From NCBI RefSeq assembly GCF_042657365.1, contig NZ_JBHSKT010000003.1:451686-515685 (forward strand): DNA of 64,000 nucleotides, in the 5' to 3' direction. Below the pieces are notes generated by a model. The model had not been told where the DNA came from, did no database searches, and saw nothing but the letters and a program-made list of their open reading frames with translations. Source of the DNA: Adhaeribacter_A terreus (GTDB taxonomy: Bacteria; Bacteroidota; Bacteroidia; Cytophagales; Hymenobacteraceae). The translations under genes were made by a program, and so were the position numbers. Of the stretch, positions 55,455 through 63,164 are shown one piece after another; position 1 is the first letter of the stretch; each line of letters begins with the position of its first letter.

Positions 55455-55553
55455 ATAAAACCAGCCTCATCGAAAGTATTCTAAAATTAAAATATTAAAA
55501 AATGAAAATATAAACCGGAAAAGCCGTAAAAGAACAAAAGGTAATAAAACTGC

Positions 55554-56648
55554 ATGAAAAGTATTTCGCTTTACCGGCTTAATGCCATTATCCTACTCGG
55601 AATTTTGTTCGTAATGGCCATGTATTACGGCCGTGTATTTTTCATTCCGCTTTCGTTTGGCATTATTCTATCTATGCTTATGCTGCCGGTTAGCCGGAAG
55701 CTGGAACAGTGGGGCATGAACCGCTTTTGGGCAACTATGGTCTGCGTACTGATCATTCTGCTTTTAGTGGCGGGATTTATTATGATCATTGCGGCGCAGG
55801 CTACCAGTTTTTCCGAAGACATGCCCCAGATCCAGGAAAAGCTGCACGAATTGATGAATCAGATCCAGACTTGGATCGAGCAGCAATTTGGCGTATCGCC
55901 ACAAAAACAGTTAGCCTTTATAAAATCGCAGATCGCTAAATTTTCAGCTTCGGCCAACCGGTTTTTTACTTCCGTTTTACAAGGCACCGTTGGCATTGTA
56001 ACGGCTTTTGTACTGGTAATTCTCTACATGTTTTTCCTGATGTGGAAACGCGAAAAATACAAGACCTTTATTCTGCAACTCGTTTCATCCGAAAACCAGA
56101 CCAAAGCCAAAAAAACGCTGGAACAGATCACCAAAGTTTCGGGGCAATATTTAACCGGCCGCCTTATTTCTATGCTTTTTGTGGCGGTTTTCTACAGCAT
56201 CGCATTCACCATTCTCGGGCTTAAAAATGCCATTCTGATAAGCGTTATTGCCGTTATTCCGAATTTAATTCCTTACGTAGGCGCATTTGTAGGTGCATTT
56301 TTCCCGCTTATCATGACACTGATCAGCGGCTCTACGGGCATGTTCATTCCTACGGTCGTGATCTTAATTTCGGGGCAGGCTATCGACAACAATATTATTG
56401 AGCCGCTGGTAATGGGTGCCCAACTCAGTCTCAGCCCTATTATGACCATTTTTGCGATCGTGATCGGTGAACTGATCTGGGGAATTCCGGGCATGATCCT
56501 TTTCGAGCCGCTTTTTGCAATTATCCGCATTGTTTGCAGCCATATTCCGGAGCTAAACCCGTTCAGTTATGTAATGGGCGATGATTCGGAATTTGAGAAA
56601 AAACCGGAATGGATCGCTAAAATCAAAAGAGCCTTTTCAGGTAAATAA
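55554..56648 (+). CDS. AI-2E family transporter (PerM/TqsA-like)
   Basis: A 364-residue polytopic membrane protein with about eight helices in the UPF0118/AI-2E pattern. The N-terminal pair is 'AIILLGILFVMAMYYGRVFF' and 'MVCVLIILLLVAGFIMIIAA', followed by a long amphipathic segment ('QIQEKLHELMNQIQTWIEQQ'). The conserved C-terminal part includes 'AVIPNLIPYVGAFVGAFFPL', 'GQAIDNNIIEPLVMGAQLSL' and 'PGMILFEPLFAIIRIVCSHI'. Some members export autoinducer-2 and others are Na+/H+ antiporters; the substrate here is not known. Monocistronic. Confidence 0.9.
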   Translation: MKSISLYRLNAIILLGILFVMAMYYGRVFFIPLSFGIILSMLMLPVSRKLEQWGMNRFWATMVCVLIILLLVAGFIMIIAAQATSFSEDMPQIQEKLHELMNQIQTWIEQQFGVSPQKQLAFIKSQIAKFSASANRFFTSVLQGTVGIVTAFVLVILYMFFLMWKREKYKTFILQLVSSENQTKAKKTLEQITKVSGQYLTGRLISMLFVAVFYSIAFTILGLKNAILISVIAVIPNLIPYVGAFVGAFFPLIMTLISGSTGMFIPTVVILISGQAIDNNIIEPLVMGAQLSLSPIMTIFAIVIGELIWGIPGMILFEPLFAIIRIVCSHIPELNPFSYVMGDDSEFEKKPEWIAKIKRAFSGK

Positions 56649-56668
56649 TCCACTGCAAAGGCTCTTTC
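56626..56668 (+). terminator. Weak terminator over the permease stop codon
   Basis: Stem AAAGAGCCTTT / AAAGGCTCTTT spans the stop codon; the T tail is short. Confidence 0.55.
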
Positions 56669-56691
56669 CGAATTGATTAAATGTAAAAAAA

Positions 56692-57620
56692 TTACTCTTC
56701 TTTCCAGATCGCAACGTAAGTTACTTCATCGTTCTTCCGGCTTCCGCGGAACATTAAATTCGTTTCGAACTGAAACACGATATTGCCTTCTTTATTCAAC
56801 GCGATCAGGTTGCGGTCGCCGGTAATTTTATCTTTATAGTCCTGACAGGCCTGCACAACTGCATCGTGAAGATTCAGGCTTTTATATTTTACTAAAGCGT
56901 GCACATTAAAAGCCACGTTGGCCCGCATAATGCATTCACCATCGCCGGTGCAGGAAATGGCGCAGGTTTCGTTGTTTGCATAAACTCCGGCACCTACCAG
57001 CGGCGAATCACCAACCCGGCCTACGTGCTGACCAGCCAGCCCGCCGGTAGAAGTTGCTGCCGCCAGATTTCCGTGTTTATCTAAAGCCACCGCGCCTACC
57101 GTATCTTTCATAATAATACTTTTGTCGGGCTCCTTTTTGGCTTTTCAGCCATTGCTTTTTCGTATTCATCTTCCTGCTGGTGCGTTTTAAAATATTCTTC
57201 CGGCCGAAATTCTAATCACTGTTCCCGGGCAAATTTTTCGGCGCCTTCAGCCACCAGTAAACAATGCTCCGATCTATCTTTAACGGTTTTAGCCAAGCTG
57301 ATCGGGTTTTTCACATTTTTAACCGCCGCCACCGCGCCAAGTTTCAGCGAATTCCCGTCCATAATGGAAGCATCAAAAGCAATTCCTTTTTCCTCATCAA
57401 AAGCGCCGCCTTTTCCGGCATTGAACAAATAACTGTTTTCCAAGCAACGCACAGCAGCTTCCACAGCATCTACAGCTGTTCCTCCGGTTTCCAGAATTTC
57501 ATGCCCGGCCTGCAGCGCTTTTTCTATTCCATTGCGGAACGCCGCTTCTTTTTCCGGAGTAATTTCATCGCGGCCTTTATTTTCGGCTCCGCCATGCACT
57601 ACAATTACAAAATCTGACAT
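56692..57620 (-). pseudogene. iaaA: Isoaspartyl peptidase / L-asparaginase (Ntn-hydrolase), split at the alpha/beta boundary
   Basis: The alpha part (57216-57620) starts 'MSDFVIVVHGGAENKGRDEI' and ends '...EGAEKFAREQ' at a TGA. The beta part (56692-57111) starts 'MKDTVGAVALDKHGNLAAAT' with the catalytic threonine (T-V-G-A-V-A) and contains 'GRVGDSPLVGAGVYANNETC'. Between them the frame continues as 'LEFRPEEYFKTHQQEDEYEK' after the stop, then shifts at an A5 run (57134-57138). One extra A would give '...KPKKEPDKSIIMKDTVGAVA'. So two lesions, one nonsense and one single-base deletion, fall in the linker just before the self-cleavage site. The gene lies 77 bases after cphB and would release aspartate and arginine from beta-Asp-Arg dipeptides. 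It is a pseudogene, a sequencing artefact or a true split gene. Confidence 0.75.
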
Positions 57621-57697
57621 GTAGCAGTAGTTCTTAATTTGATATTCTTTTTAATAATAAATGTTGGTTCTGTTAAAAAGCACTCTTATTACCGGCA

Positions 57698-58657
57698 TTA
57701 CGCGAAAGTCTGCTGCCGCCGGTTCAGGTTGTAGGTTTGCCCCCGCGACAGGAAATGGACTTTCATATCGCACATGGTTATCGGTTCCCCATCCTTAATT
57801 TCAGCTAAGTTGGTGTAAGACATCGGGTGGCCATCTATTACAGTTACAATACCACTGCCAATTACTTCCATATTCATGCCATTGGTAACCACTACGGCGG
57901 TATCTTCTTCCAGCCCGATGCCAATAGCACCCGGATTTAAGGCAATGATATGGGCCATTCGCACAATGCGACCGCGGGCAATAAAATGCGTGTCTACGGC
58001 CACATCTTTCAGAAATTCCAAACCGGTTGCCATGCGTACTTCCCCTTTCAGGTAACCCGAATCGTTGGCGCCGCCCTGGTAGATCATAGGCGTAGAAAGC
58101 GCCATTGCGCCGGCACTGGTTCCCGCAATTACAATTGCTTCCCGGGTAAACCGGTCTTTCAAAATATCGAGGAATTCGGTACCACCCAGAAAAGAGGTAA
58201 TGCGCAGCTGGTCGCCGCCGGTAAAAATAACCCCCCTGGCATTTCTGGCCATTTCCAGATACAATTCTTTGTTGGAGTCTTCCCTGCTCCGGATATCAGC
58301 TATCTGTACATTCGTGAATTTTAAATGCTTGAATACTTTTATATAATCCTGCGCGGCTTGTTCCGGTTCTTGCGAAGCCGTAGGAATCACAACCACCGAA
58401 GGTTCGCCATTGCCTTTAATTTCATCTATGAACCGCTGCAGAATGGCGTATTTTTCAAAGTTTTCGTTTTCATCCTGGTTAGAACCTATTTCCGGTTCAC
58501 CGCCTTTACTTTCGCTGCCGCCAATCGCGATCAACTTTCCTTTTGGTTCCGGAAGCTTGCTTTTACTATTGTGGTGTTTATGCGTATGTTCGGTAAACAT
58601 CACATCACTTTTATCGTCAGCATTTTTCTGGTTAACTGATTTCGATTTTGTACTCAT
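57698..58657 (-). CDS. cphB: Cyanophycinase CphB
   Basis: A 319-residue serine exopeptidase of family S51 that cuts cyanophycin to beta-Asp-Arg dipeptides. The nucleophile elbow is 'AIVIAGTSAGAMALSTPMIY' (G-T-S-A-G-A). 'GVIFTGGDQLRITSFLGGTE', 'DTHFIARGRIVRMAHIIALN' and 'GAIGIGLEEDTAVVVTNG' match the cyanophycinase pattern. The first ~40 residues are polar and His/Lys-rich ('MFTEHTHKHHNSKSKLPEPK') without a signal peptide, so it is cytoplasmic. The isoaspartyl peptidase follows in the same direction after 77 bases, forming a degradation operon. cphA is at 27459-30086. Confidence 0.94.
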   Translation of the reverse strand: MSTKSKSVNQKNADDKSDVMFTEHTHKHHNSKSKLPEPKGKLIAIGGSESKGGEPEIGSNQDENENFEKYAILQRFIDEIKGNGEPSVVVIPTASQEPEQAAQDYIKVFKHLKFTNVQIADIRSREDSNKELYLEMARNARGVIFTGGDQLRITSFLGGTEFLDILKDRFTREAIVIAGTSAGAMALSTPMIYQGGANDSGYLKGEVRMATGLEFLKDVAVDTHFIARGRIVRMAHIIALNPGAIGIGLEEDTAVVVTNGMNMEVIGSGIVTVIDGHPMSYTNLAEIKDGEPITMCDMKVHFLSRGQTYNLNRRQQTFA

Positions 58658-59025
58658 AATTTAATTCAGTTAAGAGAGGAAGTAAAATACTTTGTTAAGG
58701 AAATATTGATTATACGGTATCCTTTATATAAGTTTTTTATTTATATGGTATTCATCCATTGCTTCAAACCGCATATATAACCTCATTATTTAAGCCGGAA
58801 AAACTCAACGAACGTATGCGTTTACGATTAAATAAAGCCTGAATATTGAAGTGCTATCTGAATAAAAACCCTGCTCAATACGGAGGGAATTTAAATCATT
58901 CCGACCTGAATTTTAAACAAAAAATTGGCAATGCCGCCACCCGGAACTTTATGAAACCCGTAGGCAGTTTTGATAGAACACGTCAGAAAAAAAATCTGCC
59001 ATAGAACTTTACTTTTACTTCAGAA
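58658..59025. other. Intergenic region upstream of cphB
   Basis: About 370 AT-rich bases between divergent genes. It presumably contains both promoters. I see one weak fragment resembling the dispersed-element core (near 58713-58726) and no gene. Confidence 0.4.
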
Positions 59026-59985
59026 ATGTTAATGTTTTTAAGTATACTTTTTCATATCCAAACCATAGCGTTTTCAGGCGGTAATAACCTGAAAATTGCA
59101 GCTCCAGAAGCGAAAGTTTATAGGACCAAAAATGTAATTGTAGTTGTAGTAGATGGTCCGCGATATTCGGAAACCTGGGGAAGTAAAAACCAGGAACACA
59201 TTCCCAGAATGGCGCATGATCTGGCAAAAGCAGGTGTAATAAATACCGCATTTTACAATACCGGGCCAACCTATACCAATGCCGGCCACGCAGCTATAAC
59301 CACTGGCTTTTATCAGCAGATAAATAATGCGGGCCGTGAACTGCCCCGTAATCCGAACTTTATGCAGCTCTGGTTGCAGCATAGAGGTAACTCAAACAAT
59401 AAAGCCTGGATCGTTACCAGCAAAGACAAACTCCATATTCTGGCCGATACCAGAAACAAAACCTATCACGGAAAATTTTTGCCTATGATCAATTGCGGCA
59501 TAAACGGTCCTGGGTCCGGTTACCGGACCGATTCGGTAACGTTACGAATCAGCAGGCAGATCTTGCAACAGGAGAAACCGAATTTGCTGCTTGTGAATTT
59601 TAAAGAACCCGATTCGCGGGCGCATAGCAACGATTGGGAAGGCTATTTGCAAGGCATAAAAACCACCGACGAATATGTTTACCAGCTGTGGAAATTTCTG
59701 GAAGAAGATGAGCATTATCGGGGCACAACAACTTTAATTGTAACGAACGACCACGGCCGGCATCCGGACGGCCATGCCGATGGTTTTGTGTCGCACGGAG
59801 ATAAATGCCAGGGTTGCCGCCACCTGAATTTTTACGCTTCCGGACCCGATTTTAAAAAGAATACGATCCTGAAAACTTCTTATAACCAAACCGATATTCC
59901 CGTTACCATTGCCGAATTGCTCGGCTTCCGGATCCCGAAAAGCAAAGGAAAAATTATGTGGGAATTATTTTCGGAAAAACCCTGA
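59026..59985 (+). CDS. Alkaline phosphatase superfamily (phosphodiesterase/sulfatase-like) secreted protein
   Basis: A 319-residue protein. The short hydrophobic N-terminus 'MLMFLSILFHIQTIAFSG' acts as signal peptide. 'NVIVVVVDGPRYSETWG' supplies the first metal Asp, and 'NTGPTYTNAGHAAITTGFYQ' the nucleophilic Thr region. 'LLLVNFKEPDSRAHSNDWEG' gives the second metal-site Asp/His, and 'TLIVTNDHGRHPDGHADGFV' the D-H of the family. This is the metal-site layout of type I phosphodiesterases and sulfatases; the substrate is unknown. Codons 6-17 coincide with element copy 47. A terminator with copy 48 follows. Confidence 0.85.
   Translation: MLMFLSILFHIQTIAFSGGNNLKIAAPEAKVYRTKNVIVVVVDGPRYSETWGSKNQEHIPRMAHDLAKAGVINTAFYNTGPTYTNAGHAAITTGFYQQINNAGRELPRNPNFMQLWLQHRGNSNNKAWIVTSKDKLHILADTRNKTYHGKFLPMINCGINGPGSGYRTDSVTLRISRQILQQEKPNLLLVNFKEPDSRAHSNDWEGYLQGIKTTDEYVYQLWKFLEEDEHYRGTTTLIVTNDHGRHPDGHADGFVSHGDKCQGCRHLNFYASGPDFKKNTILKTSYNQTDIPVTIAELLGFRIPKSKGKIMWELFSEKP
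59043..59074 (-). repeat. Dispersed element, copy 47, in a signal-peptide coding region
   Basis: The minus-strand core is AAAACGCTATGGTTTG, spacer GATATG, arm AAAAAGTATA. Confidence 0.75.
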
Positions 59986-59997
59986 ACCACAGGTTTA

Positions 59998-60026
59998 AAA
60001 ACGGTATGCTTTTAAAGCAAAAAACC
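59998..60026 (+). repeat. Dispersed element, copy 48
   Basis: AAAACGGTATGCTTTT, spacer AAAGC, arm AAAAAACC merging with the terminator. Confidence 0.8.
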
Positions 60027-60052
60027 CCGCAAAGTTGCGGGGTTTTTCTTTT
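60019..60052. terminator. Bidirectional terminator
   Basis: Stem AAACCCCGCAA / TTGCGGGGTTT flanked by A and T runs. Confidence 0.9.
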
Positions 60053-60067
60053 CATATTCCAAATGTT

Positions 60068-60811
60068 CTACAACCGGAAATTCCGGGAATCGAAGAAATC
60101 TTCATCGTGGTGGTTTGGTCCGGCATTGTGCCAGCCGGCGCCGTGACGGCGGCTTTCCTGTTCAATTTGCCGGCGGCGCATTTCATCTTCCCGACGTTCT
60201 TCCTCACGAATAGCGCGCTGGCTTCTGTCTTCGGCGCTCGGGTAGTTTTCTGCATTTGGCCAGTGGCGCAGTTCGTTTCTATGCATTCTTTCCCGACGAT
60301 GGGCTTCATAACGTTCTCTTTCATGCCGCGGATGAACCAAGTTATTCCAACCTTCCCGGATTCCCTCGCCAAGGTGTTCAATAAAACTTTCGGGGTGGCG
60401 GCGGTGCGGATGGCGGTTTGCTTCGTATTTATCGTCGTAATCTTCGTGCCAGAAATTGCGGTGCCCACTGCGGTAGCGGTAATCGCTGTCTTTATAATCG
60501 TTGCGCTCCGACCAGATCCGGTCGTCGTGGTGGCGCCAGGCCGGGTCATTGGCCGGGTAATCCTGGTGCGAACCGGCGTAAAATGATGGTTCATTGCCAT
60601 ATGCAGATCTATTGTAATACTGATCGCTGCGGCTTGGGTAATCTGACCGGTAACCTGGATGGCTGTGGTGGCGGCCCTGATAAGTGCGCTCCGGGTCGTA
60701 AGTTTCGTTCCAGGGGCGCGGATTATTTTCGGCTAACTGACGGCCAATGCGCTGATTATCTGCAAACTGGTCGTTCTCATTTTCAAAACTATTGCTTCCA
60801 AAACGGTTCAT
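60068..60811 (-). CDS. Low-complexity, His/Arg/Tyr/Asp-rich hydrophilic protein
   Basis: A 247-residue protein started at 'MNRFGSNSFENENDQFADNQ'; an upstream ATG adds nine residues. It lacks signal or membrane segments and is unusually rich in His, Arg, Tyr, Asp and Asn ('RYRSGHRNFWHEDYDDKYEA', 'HERERYEAHRRERMHRNELR'). One short amphipathic segment, 'SFIEHLGEGIREGWNNLVHP', near residue 145 is the only part that looks folded. The C-terminal third is a charged helix. Such proteins often belong to stress or desiccation responses in Bacteroidota, but I have no direct evidence for that here. It may be disordered. Confidence 0.65.
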   Translation of the reverse strand: MNRFGSNSFENENDQFADNQRIGRQLAENNPRPWNETYDPERTYQGRHHSHPGYRSDYPSRSDQYYNRSAYGNEPSFYAGSHQDYPANDPAWRHHDDRIWSERNDYKDSDYRYRSGHRNFWHEDYDDKYEANRHPHRRHPESFIEHLGEGIREGWNNLVHPRHERERYEAHRRERMHRNELRHWPNAENYPSAEDRSQRAIREEERREDEMRRRQIEQESRRHGAGWHNAGPNHHDEDFFDSRNFRL

Positions 60812-60888
60812 AATAAATAAGTTAAGTGATGAACACAAATACTATATAGTATTTAATAGAAAGTACGAAATTTGAGAACGCAGGTTTA

Positions 60889-61407
60889 TTACTGCTTCTT
60901 ACATCGTTCCCAAAGCACCGCGATCAGGGTTTTGGCATCTTCGAATGGCGTATTATAGAGTTTTTCGCGCGAAAAGGATACCGTTTTCAGATCTTCGTGT
61001 TCGGAAGCTACGCCCCCGCCTTCTGAAATTTTATGGCTTACTTCGGCATAATAAAGCCAGATCTTTTCGGCAAAGCTGCCCGGTGTAGAGTAATACGTGC
61101 TGATATACTGCAACTTATCTACGGCATAACCAACTTCCTCTTCAATCTCGCGGACAATGGTATCTTCCGGCTTTTCACCTTCCTTATCGAGCAGGCCGGC
61201 CACTATTTCCACCAGCGGTTTTTCGGCTACCAGCCGGTATTGTTCGGTTAAAATAAATTGTTGTTGCACTGTATCGTAAACCAAAGCGGCTACCCCGTTT
61301 TTGGGAGTTACCAGGTCGCGGTCTATCAGTTTTCCGTTGTGCTCCAAGGTTACATTTTCTACTTTAAAAAATCCGTTGTAAACTGTTTTGCGTGTTTTAA
61401 TTCTCAC
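60889..61407 (-). CDS. Nudix hydrolase (ADP-ribose/nucleoside-diphosphate-sugar pyrophosphatase-like)
   Basis: A 172-residue hydrolase. The Nudix box is 'GLLDKEGEKPEDTIVREIEE' followed by EVGY, i.e. G-x(5)-E-x(7)-R-E-x-x-E-E-x-G with small deviations. The N-terminal strands 'TVYNGFFKVENVTLEHNGKL' and 'FILTEQYRLVAEKPLVEIVA' are those of ADP-ribose pyrophosphatase-type enzymes, which cleave X-linked nucleoside diphosphates. 'YYSTPGSFAEKIWLYYAE' is the typical domain-swap region, with the P-G-x-x-x-E part. The substrate is not certain. Element copy 49 lies within the region coding for 'LKTVSFSREKLYN'. Confidence 0.88.
   Translation of the reverse strand: MRIKTRKTVYNGFFKVENVTLEHNGKLIDRDLVTPKNGVAALVYDTVQQQFILTEQYRLVAEKPLVEIVAGLLDKEGEKPEDTIVREIEEEVGYAVDKLQYISTYYSTPGSFAEKIWLYYAEVSHKISEGGGVASEHEDLKTVSFSREKLYNTPFEDAKTLIAVLWERCKKQ
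60958..60987 (-). repeat. Dispersed element, copy 49, inside the Nudix gene
   Basis: The minus-strand core is AAAACGGTATCCTTTT, spacer CGCGCG, arm AAAAACTC. Core and arm are both perfect, within a coding region. Confidence 0.8.
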
Positions 61408-61530
61408 TTATTTTATGCTATATTTAAGGAATTGGCAATTACGAAATGCACACCTTTTAGTATATTGCAATTTCAATATATTACCTTAATCGAAATACTA
61501 CCTACTGCAAAATTACTACGAAGGTTTATT

Positions 61531-61965
61531 ATGAAAGAGATTTATTACGAAACCGGGCATGTTTGCATCTGGTACGATCTAAGTCAGAGTTTAGGCAGCG
61601 CCTCCTGGTTCGGAAGTTTAAGCAGTGCCGATTTTCGCGAAGCTTTTCTGAAATGCACGGAACTGATAACCGAAAAACGCCTGAAAAACTGGCTGGCCGA
61701 TAACCGTAAAATGGAAATGATGAGCCAGGAAGACCAGAGCTGGGTGGCTTTAATGGCGCCTACCATCTTAAATTCCGGACTAAAAAAAATGGCCACCGTT
61801 GTTTCGGAAGACATTTTCCACCACATGGCCATTGTAGATCTTTTCGATAAGGCTAGCGGCGAACTTACGTTTCAGAATCATTATTTTCAGAATCCGAATG
61901 AAGCGCTGAAATGGCTGGACTGCGAAATACCGGTCAATGAAAAGCAACAGTTCCTTCAGTTTTAA
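61531..61965 (+). CDS. STAS/SpoIIAA-like protein of unknown function
   Basis: A 144-residue protein started at 'MKEIYYETGHVCIWYDLSQS'; the longer open frame upstream overlaps the divergent Nudix gene. The single alpha/beta domain includes 'GSLSSADFREAFLKCTELIT', 'RLKNWLADNRKMEMMSQEDQ' and 'MATVVSEDIFHHMAIVDLFD'. The strand 'KNWLADNRKM' followed by a helix recalls the D-(N/D)-x-x-(M/L) pattern of SpoIIAA-like proteins found in Cytophagales. Function is unknown. It ends just before a terminator that also serves the low-complexity gene on the other strand. Confidence 0.65.
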   Translation: MKEIYYETGHVCIWYDLSQSLGSASWFGSLSSADFREAFLKCTELITEKRLKNWLADNRKMEMMSQEDQSWVALMAPTILNSGLKKMATVVSEDIFHHMAIVDLFDKASGELTFQNHYFQNPNEALKWLDCEIPVNEKQQFLQF

Positions 61966-61969
61966 CAGC

Positions 61970-61998
61970 AAAACGGTATGAAAAAGCATAAAAAAACC
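61970..61998 (+). repeat. Dispersed element, copy 50 (half-degenerate)
   Basis: AAAACGGTATGAAAAA, then GCAT and AAAAAAACC. Confidence 0.5.
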
Positions 61999-62026
61999 CG
62001 CAGCGCACTGCGGGTTTTTATTTTTT
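61991..62026. terminator. Bidirectional terminator
   Basis: Stem AAACCCGCAG / CTGCGGGTTT, CGCA loop, with A and T runs. Confidence 0.9.
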
Positions 62027-62038
62027 AAAATGATCTGG

Positions 62039-62938
62039 TTAGTATAGATCATCGTAACTGCTGCGGCTGCCTCTTTCCGGGTTAGAGCCATAACTGTTGC
62101 CTCTCCGGTTGTAAGGCGAACTTTCGTACCAGCTATTTCTGGAAGATTGGTTGTAGCCGCCTTCCGGATTATAATTGCTGCCGTAACCTCCGCTTCTGGA
62201 GCCGTATTCGCCTTGCGAACCGTAACGCATGGAGCTGGAGCTGCCATACTGGTTTCTTCCCATATCTGAGCTGCGATAATCGCTTCTTTCGCTGTAATCC
62301 TGGGTGCCAAATCTGCCCTGCGAACTCAAATCCGGATTGTAGCCACTGCGTGAACTTCTATTTGGGTCGAAACCTCTTTGCGAGCCATAGTTACCGCTCA
62401 TAGGTTCAGCATTATAGTCGCTCCGAGAGCTGTAGTTGCCCTGAGAAGAACCGTAACCGCCGGAAGAACCATAACCGCCGGAAGAGCCATAATTACCCGG
62501 TGAATAATTGCCGCTTCGGGCGGTGCTGTGGCCTCCGCGGTCAGCTTGCGAACCACGGGAACCGTAGCTGCCATAGCCGCTTTGTGAGCCATAACCCGTA
62601 TTGTATCCGGAATCGGAACCACGACCGCCGTAACCACCTTGCCATGACTGGCCTTGCGAACCGCGGGCCGAAGAGCCGCTGTATCCAAAATCGCCGCCCA
62701 TAGAAGGTGAATCGCCGTAGTTGCTTGAAGAACCATAGCTATTGCCATAATTACTACGCGGCGCATTATAATCGTTTTCCAAAGAACTGCCCCAGTTGTT
62801 GCGCGACGAGCCTTGCGAACCATAGCCACCCTGCCAGGATGATTGCGGCTCATCGTCGTAATTGCGCATGTTGCGAGAAGAACCGTAATTAGATTGTGAA
62901 CCCTGATTTCTGCCTTGATTGTACTGATTGTCTCTCAT
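62039..62938 (-). CDS. Gly/Ser/Tyr/Arg/Asn-rich low-complexity (prion-like) protein
   Basis: A 299-residue protein of which nearly every residue is G, S, Y, R, N, Q or D. Short units recur without a strict period: 'GSSRNNWGSS', 'YGNSYGSSSNYGDS', 'YGSSGGYGSSGGYGSSQGNY', 'YGSRSGGYGSNYNPEGGYNQ'. There is no signal peptide, so it is probably cytoplasmic. The mix of tyrosine-bearing YGS/SYG units and scattered Arg is the composition of proteins that form liquid condensates in eukaryotes (FUS-type domains). In Bacteroidota, stress-linked proteins of similar make-up exist, but no function is assigned. The other low-complexity gene, at 60068-60811, is close by. Confidence 0.75.
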   Translation of the reverse strand: MRDNQYNQGRNQGSQSNYGSSRNMRNYDDEPQSSWQGGYGSQGSSRNNWGSSLENDYNAPRSNYGNSYGSSSNYGDSPSMGGDFGYSGSSARGSQGQSWQGGYGGRGSDSGYNTGYGSQSGYGSYGSRGSQADRGGHSTARSGNYSPGNYGSSGGYGSSGGYGSSQGNYSSRSDYNAEPMSGNYGSQRGFDPNRSSRSGYNPDLSSQGRFGTQDYSERSDYRSSDMGRNQYGSSSSMRYGSQGEYGSRSGGYGSNYNPEGGYNQSSRNSWYESSPYNRRGNSYGSNPERGSRSSYDDLY

Positions 62939-63104
62939 GTTTTGTTAAAGGTTAAGGGTTGGAAATAATTTAAGAAAGATGAATTTGGTAAGCTCTTAAA
63001 CGGCCTTTCAAAATTTATGTTCAATGATATAAATCATGCAAACCCAACTGTATTCTTAAATTTTCTAAAATCAACAAAAGACAAATTCCTGCCGGAAAGA
63101 GCAC

Positions 63105-63149
63105 TAGTTTTCAAGCCAAAAACGGTACCATTTTCGGTATAAAAAGTAA
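63105..63149. repeat. Dispersed element, copy 51, with arms on both sides
   Basis: A fully symmetrical copy: TAGTTTTCAAGCC, core AAAACGGTACCATTTT, then CGGTAT and AAAAAGTA. It shows that the core is the dyad centre and the A-tract arm may occur on either side. Confidence 0.85.
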
Positions 63150-63164
63150 AGGAAAGGGAACGGA

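Noticed and set aside
54157..55553. tmRNA gene near smpB
   Set aside because: No tRNA-Ala-like ends or tag-reading frame recognisable between smpB and the permease gene.
60035..60586. 183-codon open frame opposite the His/Arg-rich gene
   Set aside because: Hydrophobic composition comes from the complement of a charged gene; no start context. The minus-strand reading is favoured, though neither has a firm family.
62398..62853. 151-codon open frame inside the Gly/Ser/Tyr-rich gene
   Set aside because: Shadow frame of a repetitive G+C-rich gene; alternative frames of low-complexity genes stay open by composition.
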